Part shown: piece after piece, positions 8,148 to 16,893 of the stretch
Layout: each line of letters starts with the position of its first letter
Numbering within the stretch: position 1 is the first letter of the stretch
NCBI GenBank assembly: GCA_040902925.1
Contig: JBBDWJ010000288.1
Span: forward strand, 11,819 to 75,818
Source: JBBDWJ01 sp040902925
GTDB taxonomy: Bacteria > Acidobacteriota > Terriglobia > Bryobacterales > UBA6623
DNA: 64,000 nucleotides
Direction of reading: 5' to 3'
Notes under the pieces: model-generated
Seen by the model: the letters and a program-made list of their open reading frames with translations, nothing else
Told to the model about the DNA's origin: nothing
Databases searched by the model: none
Translations under genes and position numbers: made by a program

Positions 8148-8576
8148 CTAGTGCTCGCTGAGCAGAGCCAAAATTTCCTGGAGTTCCCTCTTGATCGAGT
8201 GCAAGGGCGGGTCGCCGTCCTCGGGACGCTGCACAAAGGGCAACGCGTTCTGTTCCTTCTGCGTTGGGTGCCGCTTCTTGGTTCGCACGCGGTCCTGTAA
8301 AACTTTGCGCGCGCCGGCGATGGTGTAGCCTTCGGCGTAGAGCAGCCGCTTGATTTCGAGGACGGTCTCGACGTCTTTTCGCCGGTATTGGCGCTGGCCG
8401 TTGGAAGTCTTCTTCGGAGCGAGCGTGGGAAACTCGCCCTCCCAGAAACGCAGAACGTACGTCTCCACTCCGGCAAGCTCCGCGACGTCGCCGATTCGGA
8501 AGAACAGGCGATCCGGGATTTCTGGAGCCGCTGGTTGCGTTTGTTCGGAAACTTCCTGCGCCAACTGCTCAGCCAT
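8148..8576 (-). CDS. MerR-family transcriptional regulator
   Basis: A 142-residue regulator. Residues 24-92 are a MerR winged helix: FFRIGDVAELAGVETYVLRFWE (helix-turn-helix), then QRQYRRKDVETVLEIKRLLY and the YTIAGARKVL dimer helix start. This variant, with VLRFWE instead of the usual LRYYE, is the group often found beside housekeeping genes in acidobacteria and deltaproteobacteria. There is no cysteine-rich metal-binding tail, only a basic linker and a short C-terminal coil, so the effector is unknown. The start MAEQLAQEV is the first ATG; surE lies downstream on the same strand. Confidence 0.85.
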   Translation of the reverse strand: MAEQLAQEVSEQTQPAAPEIPDRLFFRIGDVAELAGVETYVLRFWEGEFPTLAPKKTSNGQRQYRRKDVETVLEIKRLLYAEGYTIAGARKVLQDRVRTKKRHPTQKEQNALPFVQRPEDGDPPLHSIKRELQEILALLSEH

Positions 8577-8586
8577 TGTTGAGCGT

Positions 8587-10731
8587 CTATGGTAACAGAC
8601 CGGTGACAGCGACGCGAACCCGATGTGCGCCTTTTGGAAGGAAAAGGCTCCAGTGTTTTGTGCCTTTCAGAACGGGGATGGCCGCCGGTTGGCCGTCGAC
8701 AAAGATGCTCTGCGGTTCCCTGTCCAGCAGGGCGATCGCCTGGGCGCGCGACTGGTACTCGAACTCGATGGCGTCGTCAGCGACGGCGGCCCCCAGCAAA
8801 TCCCCATTCAGATAAAGCAAGCGGGCCGGGGGTGGAGCTGCCGCAGGTCCGACGGTGTGGCGGCCGGCGGGCAGCCAAACGGTGTTGTCGTCCACGGCGG
8901 GCCACAGGCGGCCATCGACGGTAGCGGGACCTTTCCAGGAAACCCCCGCCGGCTGCGCGGCTGTCACCTCGATCCCGCTTTCCGTCCCGAGGGTGACGCG
9001 AGCGTCAGCCCCTGCGTGTGGCATCAGGTCCCAGTCCGGCGGCGAGATCGAATGCTCAAAATACAGCAGAACCCTCGGGAACGCTTGCCCGGCGAGGTGC
9101 AAGAGTTGAAACAGCTCTGTCCCAACTTGTTTCTTGGTGGGGTAGGTTCTCTGGTAGCGCTCGACGATGTTGATATCGATCGCCAGGCGCCGCGGATCGA
9201 TGGCCAGGGGCTGATAGCGGCGGGCGATTTCCTGATAGCGCTGTGGGCCGAGCGACCACAACGTGGCTGGATCTTCAATGACCAAGCTGAAATCGTAGGT
9301 CTCGGCCAGCGGCAGCAGAGCCGCGGTATCGGCCCCGAGGAATTCCCGCATGCGGTCGTCAAAACGGTCATCGATTTGCGTGACCGCGACATCGGCGCCC
9401 GGGAGTTCCTCACGGATGACTTCGAGCCAGCGAGTCTGAAGACTTAGCGCGAGTGCCGCGCGGTAATCGACGAAGTGCTCCCAGCCTTTGCGATCGCGGC
9501 TCCAGAAGTGAGGCGACTCCGGGTCGAACAGCTCTATCGGATCGAAGCCCATTTTCGCGCCGGCTTCGCGGCGTACCCAGTCGTTCAACGGCGTTAGGCG
9601 CGGCGGGTTGGACGGGCCGTGCAGCGACTCGAAATAAAGTTCGGCGAGATTTACGCCGTCCCAAGCGAAACGCCGCAGAAGCTGGCGAACTCCAGCCGCG
9701 ACTTTGTCGAAGCAGTCCGGATCGGCGAGATTGATCAGCTTGCGCCAGTCGAGCTGGGCGTCCTGCAGTGTGGCTGTTTTCTCGCGGCAGCCGGGGTGTT
9801 GTTGCCAAAACTGTTCGCTGACGTGCGGCAGCTCCAGCCAGACGTATGCGAGTACGCCCTCGCGATGGCAGGCGGCGATCAATGCGGCCAGGTATCTGTC
9901 TCGATCCCCGTCGGGCTCGAAAAAATGCCAGCCGCTGATGTGTAGCGCGGCGATGCCGGCTCGACGCCAACGGCGCGCCATGTAGCTGGGGTCAACGCGT
10001 GTCCGGTAGGAATAATCGAAGAATGCCCAGGTGCGAGATGCGCGGAAGGGCGGCACGAGCCCCATGTCGACGAGCGCGTGGATGAGGTAGGGGAAACGCT
10101 CGTAGCCGCTGGGCCCAGGGTCGGTGATCGCCCACAGCACGCCGCCGGCCGGAGTCGAGACTCCGGCGAGTAATGGCGCGCGGCTTCGTTTTTCGTAAGC
10201 GAATACGGTGGCTTCGGGCGGCAGGGTGTAGACCGGCAATTCCGTAGGCTGCTCCCAAAAAATTCCGAGCTGCAGGTCGTGAACGTCAATGACGGTGGCC
10301 ACGCGGACGGTTTTGTCGGTAGGCCGAAAGCCGGCCTGGCGGGCCGCCGGCGAATCGCCCACGACGACGCGGAAGCGCGCCGGCTCTGTTATGGCCTGCA
10401 ATCCGACGCTGGAGAGTACCGGCGCCCACAGCGTGGCGTCTTCGACCTGGACGGCGAGGTCGGGGAGGGCGGCGGATTGGGTTTGGGTTTCGGAGGCGGC
10501 GGGCGGCAGCGGCGTGGCGGCCAACGCGTTTGCAAAGGGCCGTGAGCCGGCGGCGAGCAGCGGGAGGGGAGAAGGAGAGGGCAACAAGGTGAATCCGTGT
10601 TCCATTCGGAACCTGGATTTTTCCGCGCGCAAGCCGGGAAGCGCCTGGGGGTCCGGAAATAGCAGCACCAGGAAAAGAACGGCAACACCGACATCGAACG
10701 CTCGAAGCCCCGCTAGGGGCGTCAGATTCAT
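8587..10731 (-). CDS. Putative glycoside-hydrolase-like TIM-barrel protein, start uncertain
   Basis: About 714 residues from ATG 10731, or 672 from ATG 10605. The middle part reads as a GHL10/GHL13-like (alpha-amylase/PgaB-C-terminal-like) barrel: WAFFDYSYRTRVDPSYMARRWRR, AALHISGWHFF, GVLAYVWLELPHVSEQFW, DGVNLAELYFE with candidate acids, and a late VLLYFEHSI. The C-terminal 180 residues are beta-rich. With start 10731 a hydrophobic anchor VGVAVLFLVLLF follows at once, but this ATG and the first nine codons lie inside a REP palindrome block, so the natural start may have been changed by insertion. Low-complexity Pro/Ala sequence follows to residue 90. A role in exopolysaccharide trimming or turnover, paired with the TPR/barrel gene at 11470, is inference. 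Confidence 0.62.
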   Translation of the reverse strand: MNLTPLAGLRAFDVGVAVLFLVLLFPDPQALPGLRAEKSRFRMEHGFTLLPSPSPLPLLAAGSRPFANALAATPLPPAASETQTQSAALPDLAVQVEDATLWAPVLSSVGLQAITEPARFRVVVGDSPAARQAGFRPTDKTVRVATVIDVHDLQLGIFWEQPTELPVYTLPPEATVFAYEKRSRAPLLAGVSTPAGGVLWAITDPGPSGYERFPYLIHALVDMGLVPPFRASRTWAFFDYSYRTRVDPSYMARRWRRAGIAALHISGWHFFEPDGDRDRYLAALIAACHREGVLAYVWLELPHVSEQFWQQHPGCREKTATLQDAQLDWRKLINLADPDCFDKVAAGVRQLLRRFAWDGVNLAELYFESLHGPSNPPRLTPLNDWVRREAGAKMGFDPIELFDPESPHFWSRDRKGWEHFVDYRAALALSLQTRWLEVIREELPGADVAVTQIDDRFDDRMREFLGADTAALLPLAETYDFSLVIEDPATLWSLGPQRYQEIARRYQPLAIDPRRLAIDINIVERYQRTYPTKKQVGTELFQLLHLAGQAFPRVLLYFEHSISPPDWDLMPHAGADARVTLGTESGIEVTAAQPAGVSWKGPATVDGRLWPAVDDNTVWLPAGRHTVGPAAAPPPARLLYLNGDLLGAAVADDAIEFEYQSRAQAIALLDREPQSIFVDGQPAAIPVLKGTKHWSLFLPKGAHRVRVAVTGLLP

Positions 10732-10787
10732 AGCCCACGGCGTCAGCCGTGGGTAATCAACCATCGATGTCCGAGCCCTGTAAGGGC
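10707..10787. repeat. REP palindrome block, left side of RAYT unit
   Basis: Three palindromes in a row: GCCCC/GGGGC with a 4-nt loop at 10707-10720, CCCACGGC/GCCGTGGG with loop GTCA at 10734-10753, and GCCCT/AGGGC with loop GTA at 10775-10787. The same three palindromes recur in reverse order and orientation at 11304-11383, so the two blocks form inverted flanks of the transposase gene. Confidence 0.85.
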
Positions 10788-10849
10788 GGCACTTGGGAGT
10801 AGGAGGTGAAGTATCACAACGGTTGTCACCGCATGGCACGTTGTCATCC

Positions 10850-11296
10850 CTAGATATAGCGTTCGTCATATTGGATCTTGTGCCTCCTAAGGAACGTGAG
10901 GAATTCGTCCTCGAATGATTGTGACCTGTGGTGCTGTTGTTGCCGGGCGATGTAGTCATACACAGTCGTTCGTTTCGATTGACTCACGCTGAACGCTGTA
11001 TAGCCCCGCTGCCAACCGAACTGTTCTTTGCCCGGAAACTCCCGGCGCACCCACCGAGAGGAGTTGCATTTGATAACCCGCATGATCTCCGCAAGACATC
11101 GGTCTGGCGGTATCGAGATCAAAAGATGAACGTGATCGTCAGCACCGTCGATGATGTAAATCTCGCTGCCGAATTGCTTGGCTATCTGGCGCATGTAGGG
11201 AAAAAGTCGCGGCGGAAGGTCTCCTTGCAGAAATTGTTGTCTTTCCTTGGTGGAGAAGATGGCATGCACCAAAATATCAGCGTGGCTGTGAGGCAT
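10850..11296 (-). mobile_element. RAYT (REP-associated Y1 transposase, IS200/IS605-like)
   Basis: A 148-residue TnpA-like single-strand transposase. It has the HUH-type motif HVH at 55-57 (DGADDHVHLLISIPP) and the single catalytic tyrosine, most likely Tyr115 in DYIARQQQHH. HAIFSTKERQQFL near the start is the usual opening of this family. No TnpB accompanies it, and REP palindromes lie on both sides in inverted orientation, which is the arrangement of a REPtron rather than an IS200 element. All key residues are present, so the enzyme may be active. The start is ATG 11296, next to the right palindrome block. Confidence 0.9.
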
Positions 11297-11303
11297 GTCT
11301 GTC

Positions 11304-11383
11304 GCCCCTCCAGGGCTCTATTTTCTTTTTGCAAGAAACCCACGGCTTACGCCGTGGGCTATGATTCTTTCGCCCTTCGGGGC
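11304..11383. repeat. REP palindrome block, right side of RAYT unit
   Basis: Mirror of the left block: GCCCCTCCAGGGC at 11304-11316, CCCACGGC/GCCGTGGG with loop TTAC at 11339-11358, and GCCC/GGGC with loop TTCG-like at 11372-11383. Read on the minus strand, the segment around the central palindrome differs from the left copy by only about one or two bases over some 27. Confidence 0.85.
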
Positions 11384-11469
11384 TAAGAAGAGGACGGTGC
11401 AGAGTACTTGCCGTTTCGGGCCGCGCCATTCGGACCTTCTCGCTCCTGGTCTCCTCCTGGTCTCACCCC

Positions 11470-13461
11470 TCAAAATCCTGCCGAATACCACAAGCTCACC
11501 CGCAAATCGAAATAGTTCGGCCGCCGCGGGTTGTAGGCATTCACTAAGTGCACGCCGCGCACGAAGCTGATCGAAAGATCCATCGGGGGAGAAACGCCGG
11601 GCACGCGCAACCGCACGCCAGGTCCTGTTTCCACGAAGTTCGCCCAATAGAGGCGCTTCGCGTCGGCGGTCACGTTGAAGTTCCAGAACAGTTGCGCTTT
11701 GAGAGGACCGCGATCACTCAGGCGGTAGCCCGGCCGCAGTTGCACGTAGCCGATGGCATTGTTGTCGAAGCGGCTCACGTAGACCGCGTCCGCGTTCGCC
11801 TCCAGGAAGCGCCCGGGTTCGCCACTGCCCAGAGTCGCCCCGCGCGTGTGAAACCAGCTTACGCCGCCGCGATAGTCGGGGCCTGCCCGCGGGACCCCCG
11901 CCGGCCTGCTGCCGAGGTAGTGAAATGCCTCGCCGGCCTCCGCCCACAGGATGAGCCGCGGGTTGACCTCGCCCCTCACCCCCACGCCAGCCACAAACGC
12001 GTTCTCCGAAAGAAACTGCGGAGTATCGCCACCCGTGCGCTGGCGGACGTCACCGGAAAACCGCAGGGAGAGATAGGGTTTTAGCGGCAAGCGCCCGATG
12101 CTGAACTCGGTCTTGATTTGCGAATAGTTGAAGAGGTCCTTGTAGCGGCTCGAGAACATCGGCAGGGACCACACCGATGTGGTTACGCGGCGAAATTGGG
12201 GCGACAAGTTTTCGTAGGACTGACGCGCCTGTCCGGAGACGTCCGGGTTCGGGCTTTCCGAGGCGATGCGGAACCAGCGGACCGCCTCGCGGTCCTCACG
12301 CATCAGGTTGTGGACGACGCCTAGCTTGAGCGCGATCGCAAAATCCTCCGGGTTGATCTCATACGCGCGCAGAAGCTCGCGACGGGCGTCCTGCAGATAG
12401 CTTTGCTTGAGACTCTTCTCGCCCAGTTCGCGGTGCGGGCGGGCTTCCTGCTCGCGGATCTGCCGCAGGCGCTCGCCGGCGCGCTCCGCCACAGCGGCGT
12501 CCGGACTCTGCACCGCCTTTTCCAGCAGCCGGACCGCTTCGACCGGGTTGTTGCGGACCAGATAGAAATCCGCGAGTTGCGCCGCCGCCAGCAGGTCGTT
12601 GGGATCTTGCGCGACGATGTGCTCGAATTCCCGCAACGCCTCTTCGCGCAGGTTGACCTGCAATAGCAGATACGCGAGGTCGCGGCGCAGGCGGTTGTCC
12701 GACGGGTCGAGATCGAGCGCGCGCCGGAACTCAGCGGCGTAGGGGAAGCGCCCGGGCAGATGGTCCTTGGCGGTTTCGGCGATGCGCACGTCGGCCGACC
12801 GCGAGGCCAACAGCCACGCTCCGCGCGCTCCTTCCTCGTCGCCCGAAGAGTGGCGCGCCCGCGCCAGACTCAGCAGAATCTCGTCGGGCCGCTCCTCCGA
12901 CGGGATGCTCCAAGCCGCTAGGTAGCGCGCGGCCGCCTTGCCGGGCTCGCCATGCTTCTCCAGCAGCTCCGCCAGCTCCAGTTGCACCGAACGGTTGCTC
13001 GGGTCGCGTTCGGCCGCCTCGGACCAGCGCTCGATCGCGCGACGCAGCTCACCGTCGACGTTCGCGAAGGCCGTGCGCGCGGTCTCCCGGACGTACGGAT
13101 CCTTGCTCGCCGACAAGGTCCGAAACAGTTCGAATGCCCGCGCTTCCTGTTTCGTTTCATGGCACAGAAACGCCAGTTCGAGGGCGATGCGCTCGTCGGT
13201 GGGATCGAGTTCCCAGGCGCGCTCGAACATCGGCTTGGCCGACTCGGTCTCGCCCATGCGCAGATAGGTGTAGCCCAACTCCTTGTAGATCGAGGCTCGC
13301 TGGGGAGCGAGATTCGAAGCTTCGAGGAAACGGGCGACCGCTTCCGGATATTCTCCGGAGCGGAGGAGGACATAAGCTTTTTCGAGGGGATCGTGGGCGG
13401 GATCCGGGGCTTCCGCGGCTGTTAGCAAGCACGCAGGCGCCAGCAGCCAAAGGAATCTCAC
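11470..13461 (-). CDS. TPR protein with C-terminal outer-membrane barrel (NfrA/PgaA-like)
   Basis: A 663-residue exported protein. Residues 1-17 form a signal peptide (MRFLWLLAPACLLTAAEA). Residues 25-420 are a TPR solenoid: repeated A...L....GEY.EA..RF..A..L.P and related units such as IYKELGYTYLRMGETESAKPMF. Residues 430-663 alternate polar/hydrophobic strands with a final aromatic residue (LRVSLWYSAGF), the pattern of an outer-membrane barrel, and recall the C-terminal part of phage N4 adsorption protein A. The TPR-then-barrel plan is also that of PgaA, PelB and BcsC polysaccharide exporters. No synthase is nearby. The next same-strand gene past the RAYT unit is hydrolase-like, which fits an export/trimming pair. 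Confidence 0.75.
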   Translation of the reverse strand: MRFLWLLAPACLLTAAEAPDPAHDPLEKAYVLLRSGEYPEAVARFLEASNLAPQRASIYKELGYTYLRMGETESAKPMFERAWELDPTDERIALELAFLCHETKQEARAFELFRTLSASKDPYVRETARTAFANVDGELRRAIERWSEAAERDPSNRSVQLELAELLEKHGEPGKAAARYLAAWSIPSEERPDEILLSLARARHSSGDEEGARGAWLLASRSADVRIAETAKDHLPGRFPYAAEFRRALDLDPSDNRLRRDLAYLLLQVNLREEALREFEHIVAQDPNDLLAAAQLADFYLVRNNPVEAVRLLEKAVQSPDAAVAERAGERLRQIREQEARPHRELGEKSLKQSYLQDARRELLRAYEINPEDFAIALKLGVVHNLMREDREAVRWFRIASESPNPDVSGQARQSYENLSPQFRRVTTSVWSLPMFSSRYKDLFNYSQIKTEFSIGRLPLKPYLSLRFSGDVRQRTGGDTPQFLSENAFVAGVGVRGEVNPRLILWAEAGEAFHYLGSRPAGVPRAGPDYRGGVSWFHTRGATLGSGEPGRFLEANADAVYVSRFDNNAIGYVQLRPGYRLSDRGPLKAQLFWNFNVTADAKRLYWANFVETGPGVRLRVPGVSPPMDLSISFVRGVHLVNAYNPRRPNYFDLRVSLWYSAGF

Positions 13462-13621
13462 TACGGCTACCGCCTGCTATTTCTTGAACCCATCTAAGCA
13501 CAGTGCGGGGCCGGCTGCAACTTGCCCGCAACCGATGGAACGCTCAGGAGCAGAGTGCTGGGGGGCGCTACTCGAACTGACGAGTCGAATTGCCGCGGGC
13601 GCGGGCGGCCATGGGTGTCAG

Positions 13622-14230
13622 CTAGTTGCCGGAGGGTAGAGGAATCTCGAAATAAAACAGATCGCTGCCGGTGGTCATGTCGCGGATGCCCGAAATGTAC
13701 ATCGAAGCGCCGTCGAGCGAGCCGGTCCCGGTGTTGTAGTAGAAGAACCCGCTGGCGGTTGTGTGAGGAGCGACAACAGGCGCCTGGAACTCGCGCTGCG
13801 TAATCTCCGGCTTGGCGAGGGGCCCCTTTTTCACCTTCGGACCCCCGAGCGGGATCGGAATGTAAGAAGGCCGGTCTTTAGGCTTATGGCCCTTGGGGTT
13901 GAAGAACCCCAGGTCCTCGCCCGAAGTCGGCTCCAGCCCTTCGCGGCGGCCGTCGATCAAACGGACCTTCAATTGATCGAGGCCGAGCGGATGGTCGCTT
14001 TCGTTTGCAATCACCACAAGCACCGGCAGGAAGCCGTATTTGTACGGCTGAGCCTTGCCAAAAGCGCCCTTCTGCTCTTCCTCGCCTCGATAGGGCTGCA
14101 CGGCAATCGTGACTCCGGCCTGCTCTTGGCGGGCGCTATACTCTTGCGCCGGCTTGACTTGGAAACGCTCGTCGGCGGCCGCCAGCCCGCTGGCCAGCAA
14201 CAGCGGCAACGCGATCAGAAAGCCACGCAT
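13622..14230 (-). CDS. Secreted protein of unknown function
   Basis: About 202 residues from ATG 14230; an upstream ATG at 14248 adds MSTYGY. The chosen start gives a clean signal peptide (MRGFLIALPLLLASGLAAADE). The mature part has one beta-rich domain with VTIAVQPYRGEEEQ, LPVLVVIANESDHPLGLDQLKVRLIDG and a late YISGIRDMTTGSDLFYFEIPL, which looks like an immunoglobulin-type fold of the kind that stabilises exported proteins; I cannot name a family. No cysteine for lipid attachment. It is divergent from the waaA-lpxK fusion with about 33 bases between the starts, so the two share a short control region. Confidence 0.65.
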   Translation of the reverse strand: MRGFLIALPLLLASGLAAADERFQVKPAQEYSARQEQAGVTIAVQPYRGEEEQKGAFGKAQPYKYGFLPVLVVIANESDHPLGLDQLKVRLIDGRREGLEPTSGEDLGFFNPKGHKPKDRPSYIPIPLGGPKVKKGPLAKPEITQREFQAPVVAPHTTASGFFYYNTGTGSLDGASMYISGIRDMTTGSDLFYFEIPLPSGN

Positions 14231-14263
14231 ATACCCGTATGTTGACATAATGATGGGAACAAA

Positions 14264-16786
14264 TTGGCTTTTTTTGCTTACAATCTGCTGCTAGCGCTTG
14301 CCTCGCCCGTCTTGCTGCCGTATTCGCTATACCGCGGCTGGCGGCGCGGCCAGCCCTTGAGCCGGCTCCCCGAGCGGCTTGGGTTCCTTCCCCGCCTACT
14401 GCATCAGACTGGCCCTGATTCCATCTGGTTACATGCGGTTTCGGTCGGCGAAGTCCTCTCGTGCGCTCATTTGATGGAGGAATTGAGACGCCGGTTTCCC
14501 TCCGCCCCGTTGTTTGTCAGCACCACCACCGCCAGCGGTCAGCAGATGGCGATCGAAAAGCTGAGCGGCCAGGTCGATGCTGTTTTCTACGCGCCGCTCG
14601 ATCTCTTTTTCATCGTCCGGCGCGTGTTGCGGCAGCTACAACCCCGGCTTGTCATCGTCGCCGAAACCGAGATCTGGCCGAATCTCTTTCGCGAGACCAA
14701 GCGAATGGGCGCCGGCCTGCTGCTGGTGAACGGGCGGATTTCGGACCAGTCCGCCCCTGGCTACCGCCGCCTGCGATTTTTTTTCCGCGCCGTGTTGCGT
14801 TGCCCGGACCGCATTCTTTGCCAATCGGCCGCTGACCGCGATCGCTTTATGGCCGCCGGCGCGCCTGATGCGACGACCATCGTCAACGGCAACCTGAAGT
14901 ACGATTTTGTGCCCGAGGCCGCGGAGTTGCCGGCCGTGCTGGCGGAATTTCTGGCGCGCGTCCGGCCCGAAGTCCTCGTGGTCGCGGGAAGTACGCGCGA
15001 AGAAGAGGAAAAACCGGTTGTTGAGGCCTTTCGCCTTGTCGCCAACGCGCAGCCGCGTGCCTTGCTGGTTGTGGCACCTCGCCATCCGCAGAGATTCGAC
15101 GAAACGGCGGAATTGCTTGCGGGGTCCGGCATTCCGTTTGTGCGACGCTCCGAACTGGAGCGTGGCAAGCCGCCGGATTTGCCTCTCCCGGGCGTTCTCC
15201 TGCTCGATAGCCTGGGCGAGCTGGCATCGCTCTACCGTTCCGCGCACGCCGTTTTCGTCGGCGGATCTTTGAACGGCTGGGGAGGGCACAATGTCCTCGA
15301 GCCGGCGCTCTATGGGCGGCCTGTCGTGGTCGGTCCCCATATGCAGAACTTTCGCGCCGTCGCCAAGGCGTTGCTCTCGCAGGGGGGCATGGTGGAGGTG
15401 GCCGACGGCAATGAGCTTGGACCAGCGCTGCTGCGGTTGATCGAAAACCCGCAGGATGCCAAGCAGCTTGGCGAGCGCGGCCGTGAGGTGGCCGAGAAAG
15501 AACGCGGCGCTACCACGCGTGCGGTCGACGTGTCGGCGCAGTTGTATCGGGAAAGCCGTGCGCAAATCTTGCCCGGACTGTGGCGGCGCATTCTGCTTGG
15601 TCCGCTGGCCTTGCTTTGGGGAACGGCGGCGCGGGCTCGATTAACCGCCTATCACAAGGGCTGGTTTCCCAGGCAGCGGCTGAATGCCTTCACCATTTGC
15701 GTGGGGAATCTCACAACCGGCGGCGCGGGTAAGACGCCTTTCGTGGCTTGGCTCGTCGAGCAGTTGACTCGTAGCGGCCATTCTCCAGGGGTTCTGACGA
15801 GAGGCTATGGCCGATCATCCTCACAGCCGATGGTCGTGTACCCGGGTGATAGCGTCGAGCCCGCCGGCTGCGGCGACGAGGCGGTGGTTTTGCTTCGTCA
15901 CTTCGAGCGGGCCGGCTTGAACGCCTCGATTGGCATCGGTGGGAACCGCTACGAAATTGGGCGCCGGATGCTCTCCCTGAATCCGCCAGCGGCGGCTGTT
16001 GGCAGGGCTCGGACAGTGGAGTTCGGAAAACACTCCAGCTCTCAAGCCGGCGAAAGCGCGCCTGATGTACTCGTGCTCGACGATGGATTCCAACACCTGG
16101 CGCTCGAACGTGACGTCGACCTGGCGTTGATCGACGTCACAAATCCTTTCGGCGGAGGAACCCTGCTGCCGTTGGGACGCTTGCGAGAACCGCTGTCGTC
16201 CCTGGGCCGGGCAGGCGCCATCATCTTGACGCGGACCGAGCCGGGGCTGCCGTATGAGAAGTTGGAAGCGCGGCTGCGAGCGCTGAATCCGACGGCGCCG
16301 GTCTTCCGCTCCTGGACGCGAGCGATAAGCGTCGTGAGCGCGGGAGAGAATTCCGAGACTCCGTTGTCGAATCTTGCCGGCCGGAGAATCCTTGCTTTCT
16401 GCGGGTTAGGTAATCCTGAATCGTTCTGGCGCGTGTTGCGGCGGGAAGGAATACCCGTGGCACAGCGGCTGGTTTTCGGCGATCACCATCGTTACTCGAT
16501 GGACGATTTGCGGAAGATCGCGGATGCGGCGGCGGCCGCCAACGCCGACCTGCTGCTGACTACCGAGAAGGATGTAGTCAATCTGCCGCAGGGCTTGGAT
16601 GGCCCGCCGCCCCTTGCGGCCGGCCACACTGGGCAGGCGCAATTGCTTCGGGACATCCATTGGCTAAAAGTCGAAACGCATGTCGACCAGGGCGACGATT
16701 TGCTCCGCTGGATCGAGGAAAAAATCTCGGGCCAAACCCAGCCGCGATTTTCCGAGACCCGGGCGCGCGCCCAGGTGCGGGGTTGA
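14264..16786 (+). CDS. Fused Kdo transferase (WaaA) and lipid A 4'-kinase (LpxK)
   Basis: An 840-residue two-domain protein. Residues 1-430 are WaaA/KdtA, which adds Kdo to lipid IVA: a membrane start YNLLLALASPVLLPYSLYRGW, SIWLHAVSVGEVLS with the catalytic Glu, STTTASG, ETEIWPN, NGRIS and GGSLNGWGGHNVLEPALYG. Residues 440-835 are LpxK, which phosphorylates the tetraacyldisaccharide at the 4' position: GNLTTGGAGKTPF (Walker A, 486-492), LTRGYGR, LDDGFQH and TTEKD. The two are normally separate genes. The frame starts at TTG 14264 next to a run of seven T; an ATG at 14250 is one base out of frame. It is followed at 107 bases by waaF. Confidence 0.92.
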   Translation: MAFFAYNLLLALASPVLLPYSLYRGWRRGQPLSRLPERLGFLPRLLHQTGPDSIWLHAVSVGEVLSCAHLMEELRRRFPSAPLFVSTTTASGQQMAIEKLSGQVDAVFYAPLDLFFIVRRVLRQLQPRLVIVAETEIWPNLFRETKRMGAGLLLVNGRISDQSAPGYRRLRFFFRAVLRCPDRILCQSAADRDRFMAAGAPDATTIVNGNLKYDFVPEAAELPAVLAEFLARVRPEVLVVAGSTREEEEKPVVEAFRLVANAQPRALLVVAPRHPQRFDETAELLAGSGIPFVRRSELERGKPPDLPLPGVLLLDSLGELASLYRSAHAVFVGGSLNGWGGHNVLEPALYGRPVVVGPHMQNFRAVAKALLSQGGMVEVADGNELGPALLRLIENPQDAKQLGERGREVAEKERGATTRAVDVSAQLYRESRAQILPGLWRRILLGPLALLWGTAARARLTAYHKGWFPRQRLNAFTICVGNLTTGGAGKTPFVAWLVEQLTRSGHSPGVLTRGYGRSSSQPMVVYPGDSVEPAGCGDEAVVLLRHFERAGLNASIGIGGNRYEIGRRMLSLNPPAAAVGRARTVEFGKHSSSQAGESAPDVLVLDDGFQHLALERDVDLALIDVTNPFGGGTLLPLGRLREPLSSLGRAGAIILTRTEPGLPYEKLEARLRALNPTAPVFRSWTRAISVVSAGENSETPLSNLAGRRILAFCGLGNPESFWRVLRREGIPVAQRLVFGDHHRYSMDDLRKIADAAAAANADLLLTTEKDVVNLPQGLDGPPPLAAGHTGQAQLLRDIHWLKVETHVDQGDDLLRWIEEKISGQTQPRFSETRARAQVRG

Positions 16787-16893
16787 GCGCCGCGCGAAGC
16801 AGCGCGAGAACAGTTCGGCTCGCCGCGGCGGCTCGTTCCGGCCTTGGCCGCATGGTTGTCGTCGAAATGGAACCGCCTCGCTAACATCCAACG

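Noticed and set aside
8587..10959. Longest possible start of the hydrolase-like gene at 10959
   Set aside because: It would run through the RAYT coding region and the whole REP block; the first 60 residues are Ser/Thr/Asn-rich and not protein-like.
10707..11383. Palindrome blocks as a CRISPR array
   Set aside because: There are only two blocks, in inverted order, with a transposase gene between them and no regular spacers or cas genes.
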